Shown here: piece after piece, positions 52,956-62,103 of the stretch | Layout: every line of letters begins with the position of its first letter | Numbering within the stretch: position 1 is the first letter of the stretch | Assembly (NCBI GenBank): GCA_963777435.1 | Contig: CAVZQT010000004.1 | Location: 372,001-436,000, forward strand | Reading direction: 5' to 3' | Origin: AP-15 sp963777435 | GTDB lineage: Bacteria; Pseudomonadota; Alphaproteobacteria; ATCC43930; CGMCC-115725 | DNA length: 64,000 nucleotides | The notes under the pieces: model-generated | Seen by the model: only the letters and a program-made list of their open reading frames with translations | Told to the model about the DNA's origin: nothing | Database searches by the model: none | Made by a program: the position numbers and the translations under genes

Positions 52956-55787
52956 ATGGCTGATATCGACGGCGCAAGCTTTCTCTCCGGCGCCAACGCC
53001 GAATTCATTGCCGATCTCTATGCCCGATACCTCGACGACCCCGGCTCTATAGACGAAAGCTGGCGCCGGTTTTTCTCCGAAATCGGCGAGGATGGGTCAG
53101 CGGCGCTCGCCGAACTGCGTCCACCCTCCTGGGAAAAACCGGCGGCGCGGCGACCAAGCAATGGCGCAATTGCGTCGGCGGCGCCCCATATGGCCGCGCT
53201 GCGCCACGCGACCGCCGACTCGATCCGCGCGCTACAATTGATTCGTGCTTATCGGGTGCGCGGGCATCTCGAAGCCGATCTCGACCCGCTTGGCCTCGAT
53301 AAGCGCGGGCCCTATCCCGAGCTTGATTACCATAGCTACGGCTTTAGCGAGGCCGATCTCGACCGCGAAATCTTTCTCAATGGAATCTTCGATCGCGAGC
53401 GCGCCAGTCTGCGCGAGATCATCGCAATACTGCGCCAGACCTATTGCGGCAAAATCGGCGTCGAATACATGCACATCCAGGTGCCCGCCGAGCGCATTTG
53501 GATCCAGGAGAAGTTCGAGCGCAGCCAGGGCCGGCCCGGCCTTTCACCAGCCGAAAAGAAGAATGTCCTAGAGATCCTGACCACGACCGAGACGTTCGAG
53601 CGGTTTCTCGACCGTCGCTATACCGGCACCAAGCGCTTTGGCATCGAGGGTGCGGAATCGCTGATGCCGGCGCTCGAGGCGATCCTGCGGCGCGGCAGTG
53701 AGCTCGGCGTTGAGGAATTTGTTATCGGCATGCCGCATCGCGGCCGGCTCAATGTCCTCGCCAATTTTGTCGGCAAGCCCTATGCCGCGATCTTTTCCGA
53801 ATTTCAGGGAAATTCGACCAACCCCGAACACGTCCACGGCTCGGGTGATGTCAAATACCATCTCGGCACCTCGGCCGATCGCGAGGTCGGCGGCAAGACA
53901 GTGCATCTGTCGCTGGCGGCCAACCCGTCGCATCTCGAAGCGGTCAACCCGGTCGTGCTCGGCAAGGTGCGGGCCAAGCAACAGCAGCGCGGTGACGAGG
54001 CGCGGCGCGAAGTCGCCGGGATCCTGATGCACGGCGATGCGGCTTTTGCGGGTCAAGGGCTCGTTGCCGAGTCGCTGGAGCTGTCGGAGCTGACCGGCTT
54101 TTGCACCGGCGGCACGGTCCACATCATTGTCAACAACCAGATCGGGTTCACCACGGCGCCTTCGGCGGCGCGGTCGAGCCCCTATCCGTCGGATGTCGCC
54201 AAGGGCGTGCAGGCGCCGATCTTTCACGTCAACGGCGACGATCCCGAGGCGGTCGTCGCAGTCGCCAATGCCGCGGCCGACTACCGTCATCAATTCGGCA
54301 AGGACATCGTTATCGATCTGTTTTGCTATCGCCGGCATGGTCACAACGAAGGCGACGAGCCGGCCTTTACCCAGCCATTGATGTACCGCACAATTGCGCG
54401 CCATCCGACGACCCGCCAGCTCTACGCTCAGCGCTTGGTCGCGGAAGGAGTGATCGCCGACGGCGAGGCGGAGGCGATGGCGGCCCGGTTTGTCGCCCGG
54501 CTCGAAAGCGAATTCGAGGCCGCGAAGAGCTATCGTCCAAACAAAGCCGATTGGCTCGAAGGCGCCTGGGCCGGGCTTGCCGAAGCCCCCGACGATGACC
54601 GCCGCGGCGATACCGGGGTCGAAACCGAGTCGCTGCGGCAGCTCGGGCGGGGCCTGGTCACCGTACCCGAGGGTTTTCGCCTGAACCCCAAGATCGCGCG
54701 CCAGCTCGAGGCCAAGGGCGTTGCTCTCGAGAGCGGCGACGGCATCGATTGGGCCACGGCCGAGGCGCTGGCGATCGCCTCGCTCTGCGCCGAGGGAACC
54801 CATGTCCGGATGTCGGGCCAGGACAGCGGGCGGGGCACATTCTCGCACCGGCACGCGGTATTGATCGATCAGGAGAGCGAGCAACGCTATGTCCCGATCA
54901 ATCATGTGAAGCCGGGCCAGGCGCCGTTTGACATCATCGATAGCCCACTGTCGGAAGCGGGGGTCGTCGGGTTCGAATACGGCTACAGTCTCGCCGACCC
55001 GTCGACCTTGGTGCTGTGGGAAGCGCAATTCGGCGATTTCGCCAACGGCGCCCAAGTCATTATCGACCAGTTCCTGAGTGCCGGTGAGGCAAAATGGCTG
55101 CGTATGAGCGGCCTCGTGTTACTGCTGCCGCATGGCTATGAAGGGCAGGGTCCGGAGCATTCCTCGGCTCGCATCGAGCGCTATTTGCAGCTATGTGGCG
55201 AAGACAATATCCAGGTCTGCAACCTGACGAGTGCCGCTAATTATTTCCACGCGTTGCGGCGCCAGGTGCGGCGCAACTTTAGAAAGCCGCTCGTCGTGTT
55301 CACGCCCAAATCCTTGCTGCGCGCCAAAGAGGTGGCCTCGCCGCTCGACGCGATGGGATTGGGGAGCTCGTTTCACCGGGTAATCGGCGAAACCGGCGCA
55401 ATCGCGGCCGACGATCGGATACGCCGCGTCGTGTTGTGCTCCGGCAAGGTCTACTTGGACCTGTTGAAAGCGCGCGCGGCGAGCGATGACAACCGGGTGG
55501 CGTTGGTTAGGGTCGAGCAGCTCTACCCGTTTCCGTTCAATAGCCTTGCTCGAGTGTTGGCGCGCTGGCCAAATGCCGAGATCGTATGGTGCCAGGAAGA
55601 GCCGCAGAATATGGGTGCGTGGACTTTTGTCGACCGACGCATCGAGCGGGTTTTGGCGGGTCTCGATGGCGGCGCCAAGCGGCCGCGCTTTGTCGGACGC
55701 GCCGAGGCGGCTTCGCCCGCCACCGGGCTGTTCAAGCGCCATATCGAGGAGCAGGCGCAGCTCGTAACCGCTGCCCTCGCCGCTTGA
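52956..55787 (+). CDS. sucA: 2-oxoglutarate dehydrogenase E1 component
   Basis: A 943-residue thiamine-diphosphate-dependent dehydrogenase of normal length. The N-terminal motif is FLSGANAEFIADLYARYLDD. The core has FGIEGAESLMPALEAILRRG, VIGMPHRGRLNVLANFVGKP, the ThDP motif HGDAAFAGQGLVAESLELSE and NNQIGFTT, and RRHGHNEGDEPAFTQP. The C-terminal domain has GQDSGRGTFSHRHAVLIDQE and LPHGYEGQGPEHSSARIERY. It decarboxylates 2-oxoglutarate in the TCA cycle and works with SucB and Lpd. The sucB gene follows after 17 bases. Confidence 0.96.
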   Translation: MADIDGASFLSGANAEFIADLYARYLDDPGSIDESWRRFFSEIGEDGSAALAELRPPSWEKPAARRPSNGAIASAAPHMAALRHATADSIRALQLIRAYRVRGHLEADLDPLGLDKRGPYPELDYHSYGFSEADLDREIFLNGIFDRERASLREIIAILRQTYCGKIGVEYMHIQVPAERIWIQEKFERSQGRPGLSPAEKKNVLEILTTTETFERFLDRRYTGTKRFGIEGAESLMPALEAILRRGSELGVEEFVIGMPHRGRLNVLANFVGKPYAAIFSEFQGNSTNPEHVHGSGDVKYHLGTSADREVGGKTVHLSLAANPSHLEAVNPVVLGKVRAKQQQRGDEARREVAGILMHGDAAFAGQGLVAESLELSELTGFCTGGTVHIIVNNQIGFTTAPSAARSSPYPSDVAKGVQAPIFHVNGDDPEAVVAVANAAADYRHQFGKDIVIDLFCYRRHGHNEGDEPAFTQPLMYRTIARHPTTRQLYAQRLVAEGVIADGEAEAMAARFVARLESEFEAAKSYRPNKADWLEGAWAGLAEAPDDDRRGDTGVETESLRQLGRGLVTVPEGFRLNPKIARQLEAKGVALESGDGIDWATAEALAIASLCAEGTHVRMSGQDSGRGTFSHRHAVLIDQESEQRYVPINHVKPGQAPFDIIDSPLSEAGVVGFEYGYSLADPSTLVLWEAQFGDFANGAQVIIDQFLSAGEAKWLRMSGLVLLLPHGYEGQGPEHSSARIERYLQLCGEDNIQVCNLTSAANYFHALRRQVRRNFRKPLVVFTPKSLLRAKEVASPLDAMGLGSSFHRVIGETGAIAADDRIRRVVLCSGKVYLDLLKARAASDDNRVALVRVEQLYPFPFNSLARVLARWPNAEIVWCQEEPQNMGAWTFVDRRIERVLAGLDGGAKRPRFVGRAEAASPATGLFKRHIEEQAQLVTAALAA

Positions 55788-55804
55788 GCGGAGGGTTCGG
55801 CGCG

Positions 55805-57130
55805 ATGGCGATCGAGATCAAGGTGCCGAGCCTCGGTGAATCGGTCACCGACGCCACGGTTGCCAAATGGCTGAAACGGCCCGGCGAGCCGGTGGCGCTT
55901 GATGAGCCGGTGGTCGAACTCGAGACCGACAAGGTCAATGTCGAGGTGCCGGCGCCGGCGGCCGGGACGCTCGCCGAAATTGTCGCCGAAGAGGGCTCCA
56001 CCTTACCAGTCGGCAGTGTGCTCGGCATGATTGGCGACGAAGCGGCGGCGACGGTGCCGGCGGCGCACCCAACCCCGCTCGAAGCCACCCTGCCATTACC
56101 CGGTGAACAACAGCCGGCGATTGCCAAAGCTAAGCCCGCGAGTGAAGGAAATATCGCGGCGCTCGACCGTTCCGGTCCTGTGGTCCGTAAACTGGTCGCC
56201 GAGAGCGAACTTGACGCAACGGCAATCACGCCGACGGGGCCCGGTCATCGGCTCACCAAGGCTGATGTGATGGCTGCGGTGGCGCGCTCGAGGGAGACGC
56301 CGGCGCCTACGGCCCTGTCCTCGCCGACGGTCCGGCCCTTGCCGGTCGCACCTCGCCCGGCGGCCGAGGTGCCCCCAACCGAGCCGCCATCGTCGCCAGC
56401 GCTGGGGACGGCCGGCGAGCGCGAAGTGCGGGTGCGGATGACTCGGCTGCGTCAGCGCATCGCGGAGCGGCTAAAGGCGGCGCAAAACGCCGCCGCGATG
56501 CTGACCACGTTCAACGAAATCGACATGAGCCGCACGATCGCGCTACGCGAGCAATGGCGCGATGCGTTCGAGAAGAAACACGGTGTCCGGCTCGGGTTTA
56601 TGTCGGTCTTTGTCAAGGCGTCGATTGCCGCATTGATCGAGTTCCCGGGCGTCAACGCCGAGATCGACGGCTCCGACATCGTGTATAAAAATCGCTACGA
56701 CATCGGTGTCGCGGTCGGGACCGAGCATGGCCTTGTCGTGCCGGTCGTGCGCGACGCCGACGCCAAGAGTTTTGCCGAAATCGAAAAGGAGATCGCCGCC
56801 CTCGGCCGTAAGGCGCGCGACGGCAAATTGTCGATCGACGACCTGTCCGGCGGCACGTTTACAATCTCGAATGGCGGGATCTATGGCTCGCTATTGTCGA
56901 CGCCGATCCTGAACCCGCCACAATCCGGCATCCTCGGCATGCACAAGATCGAGCGCCGCCCGGTTGTCGTCACCGGCCCGGGTCATGACGAAAAGATCGA
57001 GATCCGGCCGATGATGTACGTGGCACTATCCTATGACCACCGCCTGGTCGACGGCCGCGAGGCGGTCGGCTTTCTCGTGCGGATCAAGGAACTGGTTGAA
57101 GATCCATCGCGGCTGCTGTTCGATATCTGA
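55805..57130 (+). CDS. sucB: Dihydrolipoamide succinyltransferase (2-oxoglutarate dehydrogenase E2)
   Basis: A 441-residue E2 from ATG 55805. The lipoyl domain (residues 1-77) carries Lys43 in VELETDKVNVEVPA. A Pro/Ala-rich linker and an E1/E3-binding domain (VVRKLVAESELDATAITPTG, HRLTKADVMAAVARS) follow. The catalytic domain has RMTRLRQRIAERLKAAQ, FTISNGGIYGSLLSTPI and the active-site motif LSYDHRLVDGREAVGFL. It moves the succinyl group from E1 to CoA. The usual lpd gene is not next to it. Its stop is 4 bases from the convergent ccmG stop. Confidence 0.95.
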   Translation: MAIEIKVPSLGESVTDATVAKWLKRPGEPVALDEPVVELETDKVNVEVPAPAAGTLAEIVAEEGSTLPVGSVLGMIGDEAAATVPAAHPTPLEATLPLPGEQQPAIAKAKPASEGNIAALDRSGPVVRKLVAESELDATAITPTGPGHRLTKADVMAAVARSRETPAPTALSSPTVRPLPVAPRPAAEVPPTEPPSSPALGTAGEREVRVRMTRLRQRIAERLKAAQNAAAMLTTFNEIDMSRTIALREQWRDAFEKKHGVRLGFMSVFVKASIAALIEFPGVNAEIDGSDIVYKNRYDIGVAVGTEHGLVVPVVRDADAKSFAEIEKEIAALGRKARDGKLSIDDLSGGTFTISNGGIYGSLLSTPILNPPQSGILGMHKIERRPVVVTGPGHDEKIEIRPMMYVALSYDHRLVDGREAVGFLVRIKELVEDPSRLLFDI

Positions 57131-57133
57131 CGG

Positions 57134-57697
57134 CTACTCGGCGGATCGCGGTGGCTTTGCCGAGCTTGCCCCGATGCGCGCTATTAGCGGCAGGATCTTG
57201 CGGTCGACATCCTGTTCGCTGAGCGGCCCGACATGGCGGTAGCGGATATGACCGGCCGGGTCGACGACATAGGTCTCGGGCACGCCGTAAACCCCGAAAT
57301 TGATCGCGGTCGCGCCGTCCTGATCGACGCCGATATGGCGATAGGGATCGCCGAGATCGTCGAGGAAGTGGCGCGACGCCTCGGGTTTGTCTTTGTAAGC
57401 GATGCCGTCGAGGATGACGCCGGGCTGGCGCGCGAGCTCGATCAATGCCGGCTGTTCTTCGCGGCACGGCGCGCACCATGACGCAAAGAAATTGACGAGG
57501 GTGACGCCGCCGCCGAGATCCTTGCGCGCCAAGCCTTTTGCCGGATCGTAGAGACCGGGAAGATCAAAATTCGGGGCCGGGCGGTTGATCATCGCCGAGG
57601 GCAACAGGCTCGGATCGTGATTCAGCCCCATCGCAAACGCCACCAGCAGCACCGCGAACAGCGCCAGCGGCAGCAGAAACAGCAGCTTACGTCCCAC
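57134..57697 (-). CDS. ccmG: Cytochrome c biogenesis thiol:disulfide interchange protein CcmG/DsbE
   Basis: A 187-residue membrane-anchored thioredoxin-like protein. The N-terminal helix (LLFLLPLALFAVLLVAFAMG) anchors it. The redox motif is NFFASWCAPCREEQPALIEL, and GVYGVPETYVVDPAGHI contains the cis-proline. It keeps the apocytochrome heme-binding cysteines reduced on the periplasmic side. It is the last gene of the ccm cluster in this window; ccmF, which normally lies between ccmE and ccmG, is absent. Confidence 0.93.
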   Translation of the reverse strand: MGRKLLFLLPLALFAVLLVAFAMGLNHDPSLLPSAMINRPAPNFDLPGLYDPAKGLARKDLGGGVTLVNFFASWCAPCREEQPALIELARQPGVILDGIAYKDKPEASRHFLDDLGDPYRHIGVDQDGATAINFGVYGVPETYVVDPAGHIRYRHVGPLSEQDVDRKILPLIARIGASSAKPPRSAE

Positions 57698-57724
57698 GCC
57701 GTCTTGCCCTTGGAGGCATGATGC

Positions 57725-58213
57725 CTAGCGTATCGGCGCCGGTGAGGGCTTTAGCGGCGCCGCAGCGGCTTCGGCTGCAGCACCTTCTTGCCAATGTCCA
57801 CTCTTTTTGAGCGCGTCGACGACCTCGCGCGGCATGTAGCGCTCATCATGCTTGGCGAGGATCGTCGAAGCATCGAAAACTCCGCCGCGCTCCAGCTTGC
57901 CTTCGGCGACGACCCCTTGCCCCTCGCGAAACAGATCCGGGAGGATGCCGTGATACGATACCGGGATGTCTGTCTTGCCGTCGGTGATGCGGAAAGCAAC
58001 ATGGCTGTCGGCGCTGCGCTTGACGCTGCCGTCTTCGACCAAGCCGCCGAGGCGCACCCGCCGCTCGGCCGAAATCGCCTGGGTTTTCAGATCGCTCGGG
58101 CTGTAGAAAAAGACGAGATTGCTGCTGAACGCGCTCAGCACCAATGCCGTGGCGCCGCCGAGCGCCGCCATGCCGAGCGCCAATAAACCCAGGCGCTGCT
58201 GTTTGCGGGTCAT
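57725..58213 (-). CDS. ccmE: Cytochrome c maturation heme chaperone CcmE
   Basis: A 162-residue protein from ATG 58213, overlapping the ccmD stop by four bases (ATGA). An N-terminal membrane helix (RLGLLALGMAALGGATALVL) is followed by the OB-fold domain (RVRLGGLVEDGSVKRSADSH, FRITDGKTDIPVSYHGILPD). The heme-binding histidine lies in LAKHDERYMPREV. It holds heme covalently and delivers it to CcmF. An upstream extension of the open frame to 58333 is ignored because it overlaps ccmD out of frame. Confidence 0.93.
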   Translation of the reverse strand: MTRKQQRLGLLALGMAALGGATALVLSAFSSNLVFFYSPSDLKTQAISAERRVRLGGLVEDGSVKRSADSHVAFRITDGKTDIPVSYHGILPDLFREGQGVVAEGKLERGGVFDASTILAKHDERYMPREVVDALKKSGHWQEGAAAEAAAAPLKPSPAPIR

Positions 58214-58383
58214 CGCCGCGGCCTCGCCTGCTGCTGCAGCCTTTCGACGCTTCGGGTGCCATCGCGGTAGCGCCGCCAGGATTGAAACGCGAGCCCGCCG
58301 AGGACCACAGCCGTCAGCGCGTAGGCGGGCCACACGTAAGCGGCGTAGCCGCCCATCGCGAGATAGTTGGTGATCGCGCTCAC
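58210..58383 (-). CDS. ccmD: Heme exporter protein CcmD
   Basis: A 57-residue protein from GTG 58383 to TGA 58210, too short for simple ORF listing. It reads MSAITNYLAMGGYAAYVWPA then YALTAVVLGGLAFQSWRRYR, the CcmD pattern of a short periplasmic start, G-G-Y-A-x-Y-V-W-P-A-Y, one membrane helix and a basic cytoplasmic end. It stabilises CcmE and CcmC and helps release holo-CcmE. It lies between ccmC and ccmE with a four-base overlap to ccmE. Confidence 0.88.
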   Translation of the reverse strand: MSAITNYLAMGGYAAYVWPAYALTAVVLGGLAFQSWRRYRDGTRSVERLQQQARPRR

Positions 58384-58393
58384 GACTGGCGCC

Positions 58394-59179
58394 TCAGTGC
58401 AGCGCGGGTCGCGCCGACGTCGGCGTCGTTACCTCGGGCCGCGATCGCGCCGGCGCTGACGCCGCAGCGCTGTTGAGGCGCAACGCGCGCGTTTTGTGCT
58501 CGTTGAGCTCGGTTCGCATGCGCAATAACAGCAGCGTGACGAACAGCAGCGTAAATCCCAGCGCCATTACCAATAATGGCGTCAGCATCGACAAGGCGAT
58601 CGTCGGCTTACCGAACCGCAACACGCTCGCCGGCTGATGCAGCGTATTCCACCAATCGACCGAGAATTTGATGATCGGAAGATTGACGACCCCGACGAGG
58701 GCCAAGACCGATCCGGCCCGGCCACCGCGGCCAGGATCGTCGAACGCGTTCACCAGCGCGATATAACCGAGATACAGAAAGAACAGCACCAGAACCGAGG
58801 TCAGCCGCGCGTCCCACACCCACCAGGTGCCCCACATCGGCCGCCCCCACAGCGATCCGGTCGTCAGGCAGACAAAGGTGAAGGCCGCGCCGATCGGGGC
58901 GGCGGAGCGCGCCGCGATCTCAGCCAGTGGATGGCGCCAGACAAGGGCGACGCCGCTCGCCACCGCGACAAACAAATAGACGTTGAGCGCCAGCCACGCC
59001 GCCGGGACATGGACATACATGATGCGGACGGCTTCGCCCTGCTGGTAATCGGGCGGTGCTGCGATCAAGGCGAGATAAAGCCCGACCGCAATTATCGCAA
59101 TCGTTGCCCAAGCGCACCACGGCAATGCCTTGCCGCTGATCCGCATAAAACGGGCTGGGTTGGCAAAACGGCTCAGCAT
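58394..59179 (-). CDS. ccmC: Heme exporter protein CcmC
   Basis: A 261-residue membrane protein from ATG 59179 (MLSRFANPARFMRISGKALP). Six hydrophobic helices flank the tryptophan-rich heme-handling loop GRPMWGTWWVWDARLTSVLV, the WWD domain. The conserved MYVHVPAAWLALNVYLFVAV supplies one heme-ligand histidine and WNTLHQPASVLRFGKPTI the other. It loads heme onto CcmE. The open frame continues upstream into sequence that is not homologous. The C-terminal 40 residues (Ala/Arg/Ser-rich) exceed the usual length. Confidence 0.93.
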   Translation of the reverse strand: MLSRFANPARFMRISGKALPWCAWATIAIIAVGLYLALIAAPPDYQQGEAVRIMYVHVPAAWLALNVYLFVAVASGVALVWRHPLAEIAARSAAPIGAAFTFVCLTTGSLWGRPMWGTWWVWDARLTSVLVLFFLYLGYIALVNAFDDPGRGGRAGSVLALVGVVNLPIIKFSVDWWNTLHQPASVLRFGKPTIALSMLTPLLVMALGFTLLFVTLLLLRMRTELNEHKTRALRLNSAAASAPARSRPEVTTPTSARPALH

Positions 59180-59268
59180 CGGCGGAAGTACTTGTTCACC
59201 TCGATTGTTATAGCGCAAAAACGGCGCTTTGCGAGTAGCGCCGCCGCTCGCCGCCGCGGGGCAAGGCC

Positions 59269-59934
59269 TCATTCGAGCGCCTGCCGCAACGCCGCCGCCG
59301 CCGCCCACGGACACAGCGGCAACGCAAACAAGCTCAAGGCGCCGAGCAGTAACAGATCGGCGCGCGATCCGGTTCCGATCGCTTCGGCCTCGACCGCGCC
59401 GGCGCCAAATATCAGCGGCGGAATATAGAGCGGCAGGACCAGCAGCGACAACAGGACGCCCTGCCGGCGGGCGCCGAGGGTCAAGGCGGCAGCGACCCCG
59501 CCGATCAGGCTCAGCGCCGGGGTGCCGATCAACAGGCTTACGAACAATGTTCCCGTGGCGCGCGGGTCGAGATCGACGATAAACGCCAATGCCGGGCTGA
59601 TCAATGCCAACGGCACCCCGGTCGACACCCAGTGCGCGGCGCATTTCGCCAATGCCGCCAAACCGAGCGGCAGCGGCGACAAGCCGATCAAATCGAGACC
59701 GCCATCCTCGTAATCCGGCGCAAACAGCCGATCGAGCGACAACAGCGCTGCAAGCAACGCCGCGACCCACAGAATCCCCGGTGCGACGCGCGCCAGAACT
59801 TCCGGCTCGGGGCCGACGCCAAATGGAAACAGCACAACCGTCAGCACAAAAAATGCGATGACGAGACCGGTATCGCCACCCTGGCGCATTGCCAATCGCA
59901 GGTCGCGGCGGAATAGGCCGAGAAACGCCGCCAT
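59269..59934 (-). CDS. ccmB: Heme exporter protein CcmB
   Basis: A 221-residue membrane protein from ATG 59934, two bases after the ccmA stop. It has about six hydrophobic helices, the N-terminal FLGLFRRDLRLAMRQGGDTG and the conserved VLFPFGVGPEPEVLARVAPG, ILWVAALLAALLSLDRLF segments, then LLSLLVLPLYIPPLIFGAGA. CcmAB forms an ABC transporter that drives release of holo-CcmE from CcmCDE. An upstream ATG at 59979 would overlap ccmA. Confidence 0.93.
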   Translation of the reverse strand: MAAFLGLFRRDLRLAMRQGGDTGLVIAFFVLTVVLFPFGVGPEPEVLARVAPGILWVAALLAALLSLDRLFAPDYEDGGLDLIGLSPLPLGLAALAKCAAHWVSTGVPLALISPALAFIVDLDPRATGTLFVSLLIGTPALSLIGGVAAALTLGARRQGVLLSLLVLPLYIPPLIFGAGAVEAEAIGTGSRADLLLLGALSLFALPLCPWAAAAALRQALE

Positions 59935-59935
59935 C

Positions 59936-60658
59936 TCACTCGGCGAAGACGGGATCGAGCTCGTCAGAGTGGGGGGCATAGCCGTCGAGTGTCAAAGTTG
60001 CCGCGGTGTCGAGCGCGATCGGCGAGTGGGTCGCGATCATGACCATGCCCCCGGCATTGCGATGCGCGGTGATCGCCTGTTCGAGCCGGGCTTGGCTGCC
60101 GGTGTCGAGGGCGGTCGCCGGCTCGTCGAGCAGCCACAATGGCGCCGGAGCCGCCAAGACGCGCGCCAGTGCCACGCGGCGGCGCTGCCCGGCCGAGAGC
60201 CAGCGGCATGGCCAATCGGCGATTGCTTCGATATCGAAGGCAGCGAGCGCCTCCGAGATAGCCGCCGTGTGTGATCGGCGCGCGCCGCGGAGCGCCGCCC
60301 AGAACGCCAAACTTTCGCGCGGTGTCATCGCCGGCTTTAGCGCATCAAGGTGGCCGACATAATGCAGCCGCGCATGATGAGACGCGATGTCGTCGGCGAC
60401 CCTTGCTGCCCCCCACCAGAGGCAGCCTGCGGCTGGCATAAGAAGGCCGGCGACCAGCCGCAACAGGCTCGATTTGCCGCTGCCATTGGCGCCGGTCAGG
60501 ACCAGCGCGCCGCCGGGCGGAAGCCGAAAAGACAGACCGGCGAAAACCAGCCGCCCGCCGCGGCGGCAGGCCAAGTCTTCACCGATAAGCTCAGCTGAAG
60601 TGGTGGCGGATGCCGCCACCGCTGATCGCGCGGTGAAATCGGTCAGATGCGGTGACAT
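59936..60658 (-). CDS. ccmA: Heme export ABC transporter ATP-binding protein CcmA
   Basis: An ATPase of up to 240 residues. Walker A is LTGANGSGKSSLLRLVAG, the signature region is WLSAGQRRRVALARVL, Walker B is PLWLLDEPATALD and the switch is MIATHSPIAL. It powers the CcmB permease in cytochrome c maturation. The first 25 residues (TARSAVAASATTSAELIGED) are not conserved, and the assigned ATG at 60658 comes directly after a terminator-like hairpin (60665-60693). The true start may be further in. Confidence 0.91.
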   Translation of the reverse strand: MSPHLTDFTARSAVAASATTSAELIGEDLACRRGGRLVFAGLSFRLPPGGALVLTGANGSGKSSLLRLVAGLLMPAAGCLWWGAARVADDIASHHARLHYVGHLDALKPAMTPRESLAFWAALRGARRSHTAAISEALAAFDIEAIADWPCRWLSAGQRRRVALARVLAAPAPLWLLDEPATALDTGSQARLEQAITAHRNAGGMVMIATHSPIALDTAATLTLDGYAPHSDELDPVFAE

Positions 60659-60664
60659 AAAAAG

Positions 60665-60693
60665 GCGGCTCCGGAGGGGGAATCCGGAGCCGC
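60665..60693 (-). terminator. Rho-independent terminator-like hairpin 5' of ccmA
   Basis: On the minus strand, GCGGCTCCGGA pairs perfectly over 11 bp with TCCGGAGCCGC around TTCCCCC, followed directly by CTTTTT and then the ATG assigned to ccmA. It could end transcription of the PaaK-like gene at 60856 or act as an attenuator. With the T-tract touching the start codon, it also leaves no room for a ribosome-binding site outside the stem. Confidence 0.7.
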
Positions 60694-60812
60694 TTGGCCA
60701 TCGGCCGTCGCCGGCCGAGTACGAGGTTTGGGGGACAAACCTGTAAGGATAAACCTTACGCCTATCATATGAGACTCGGATTGGGACTTTGGTTTGAAGG
60801 AAGTATGACCTT

Positions 60813-60848
60813 TTGATGAATAATGGCGGCTTGATGAATAATTGCGGC
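60813..60848. repeat. Two tandem 18-bp repeats TTGATGAATAAT(G/T)GCGGC
   Basis: TTGATGAATAATGGCGGC at 60813-60830 is followed at once by TTGATGAATAATTGCGGC at 60831-60848, one mismatch. The block lies between the stop of the PaaK-like gene and the ccm cluster. Its AT-rich core is unusual in this GC-rich region. The function is unknown; binding of a regulator in a ccm promoter is possible. A small GTAAGG-N5-CCTTAC inverted repeat lies near 60744-60760. Confidence 0.5.
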
Positions 60849-60855
60849 TTGCCCT

Positions 60856-62103
60856 TTAGTCGAGCGGTCGGCGGTCCTCGATCAGCTTGCCATCCTCCGG
60901 CAGGCGCCCGTTCGGCACCGGCTTGATCGTGCAGCGGAGCCGCGTCAGTGCTTGCACGGTCGCGGCGATCCGGGCCGGATCTTCGGATTCAGGGGCCTCG
61001 ACAAGCAATGTCATCGCGTCGGCGCCATTGACCCGCTCGACGACAAGCCGCGCCCGGCTGATCGAGGGGTGCCGGCGCAGGATATCCGTGATTTGCTGCG
61101 GATGCACAAACATGCCGCGAATTTTGGTGGTTTGATCGACGCGGCCGAGCCAGCCCTTGATGCGGTAATTTGTCCGTACGCTGCGAACCGGTTCGGGCAA
61201 TAAAGCTGACAGGTCACCGGTGGCAAAGCGGATCAGCGGGTATTCCGGGGTCGATGTGGTCACCACGACTTCGCCGGTGTCGCCAGGTGCGACGGGCTCC
61301 CCGGTCCCAGGACGGACGATCTCGACGATGATGTCCTCATCGAGGACCATCCCCGCCTCGAGTTCGCGATCGGTGCCGGTGGTTTCGTAGGCGATAACGC
61401 CGATATCGGCCGTCCCGTAGCATTGCAGCACGCTGATGCCGCGTTCCCGAAACTCGCGGCGGAGCGCTGCCGGCAATGCCTCGGCGCCAACCAGCGCTTT
61501 TTTCAGAGATGATATGTCGATGCCTTCGCTTGCCGCCCGGTCGAGCAGGATTTTCAAAAACGACGGAGTGCCGACATACCCGGCGGGTTTGAGGTCGGCG
61601 ATCGCCTGCAGCTGCTGTTCGGGCTGACCGGTTCCGGCTGGAATTGCCGGACAGCCCAAAGCCTCGGCGGCGCTCTCGACCATCGCTCCGGCTGGGGTCA
61701 GGTGGTAGGAGAAGGTGTTGTGGACGAGATCGCCGGCGCGGAAACCGGCGGCAAACAACGCCCGCGCGAAACGCCCATAATCCGGCCGGCGCCCCTCCGG
61801 CTCGTAGATCGGACCGGGTGAGACAAAAATCCGGCGCAATGCCGAAATCGGCACCGCGGCCAGCCCGCCAAAGGGTGGTTCACGGCGCTGCAATTCGATC
61901 AGTTCGGATTTTCGCGTCAGCGGCAATTGCGCGAGCGCGGCGCGATCGACCACCGCGGCCGGCTCGATCTCGCTAAACAGCTTGCGATATGCCGGACAAT
62001 GCTGCTTTGCCGTCGCAATTATCGACGGCAGCCGCGACATCAGTGCTGTTTCGCGCTCGGCGGGATCGCGAGCCTCGCGTTCGTCAAAAAGATCGCTCGC
62101 CAC
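60856..62103 (-). CDS. Phenylacetate-CoA ligase-like AMP-binding enzyme
   Basis: A 415-residue member of the PaaK branch of adenylate-forming ligases. It has ITLLARSRPAY-like N-terminal helices (IIATAKQHCPAYRKLF), FVSPGPIYEPEGRRPDYGRF, the segment VGTPSFLKILLDRAASEGID and the AMP-binding QCYGTADIGVIAYET with the conserved Y-G-x-A/T-D. The C-terminal domain holds KGWLGRVDQTTKIRGMFVHP, where the D-x-T-K-I-R-G motif is typical. It should activate an aromatic or other carboxylic acid with ATP and CoA. No paa genes are nearby, so the acid is unknown. Confidence 0.87.
   Translation of the reverse strand: MASDLFDEREARDPAERETALMSRLPSIIATAKQHCPAYRKLFSEIEPAAVVDRAALAQLPLTRKSELIELQRREPPFGGLAAVPISALRRIFVSPGPIYEPEGRRPDYGRFARALFAAGFRAGDLVHNTFSYHLTPAGAMVESAAEALGCPAIPAGTGQPEQQLQAIADLKPAGYVGTPSFLKILLDRAASEGIDISSLKKALVGAEALPAALRREFRERGISVLQCYGTADIGVIAYETTGTDRELEAGMVLDEDIIVEIVRPGTGEPVAPGDTGEVVVTTSTPEYPLIRFATGDLSALLPEPVRSVRTNYRIKGWLGRVDQTTKIRGMFVHPQQITDILRRHPSISRARLVVERVNGADAMTLLVEAPESEDPARIAATVQALTRLRCTIKPVPNGRLPEDGKLIEDRRPLD

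Noticed and set aside
53568..55055. 495-codon minus-strand ORF within sucA
   Set aside because: sucA is unambiguous over this whole range and the antisense translation shows no domain.
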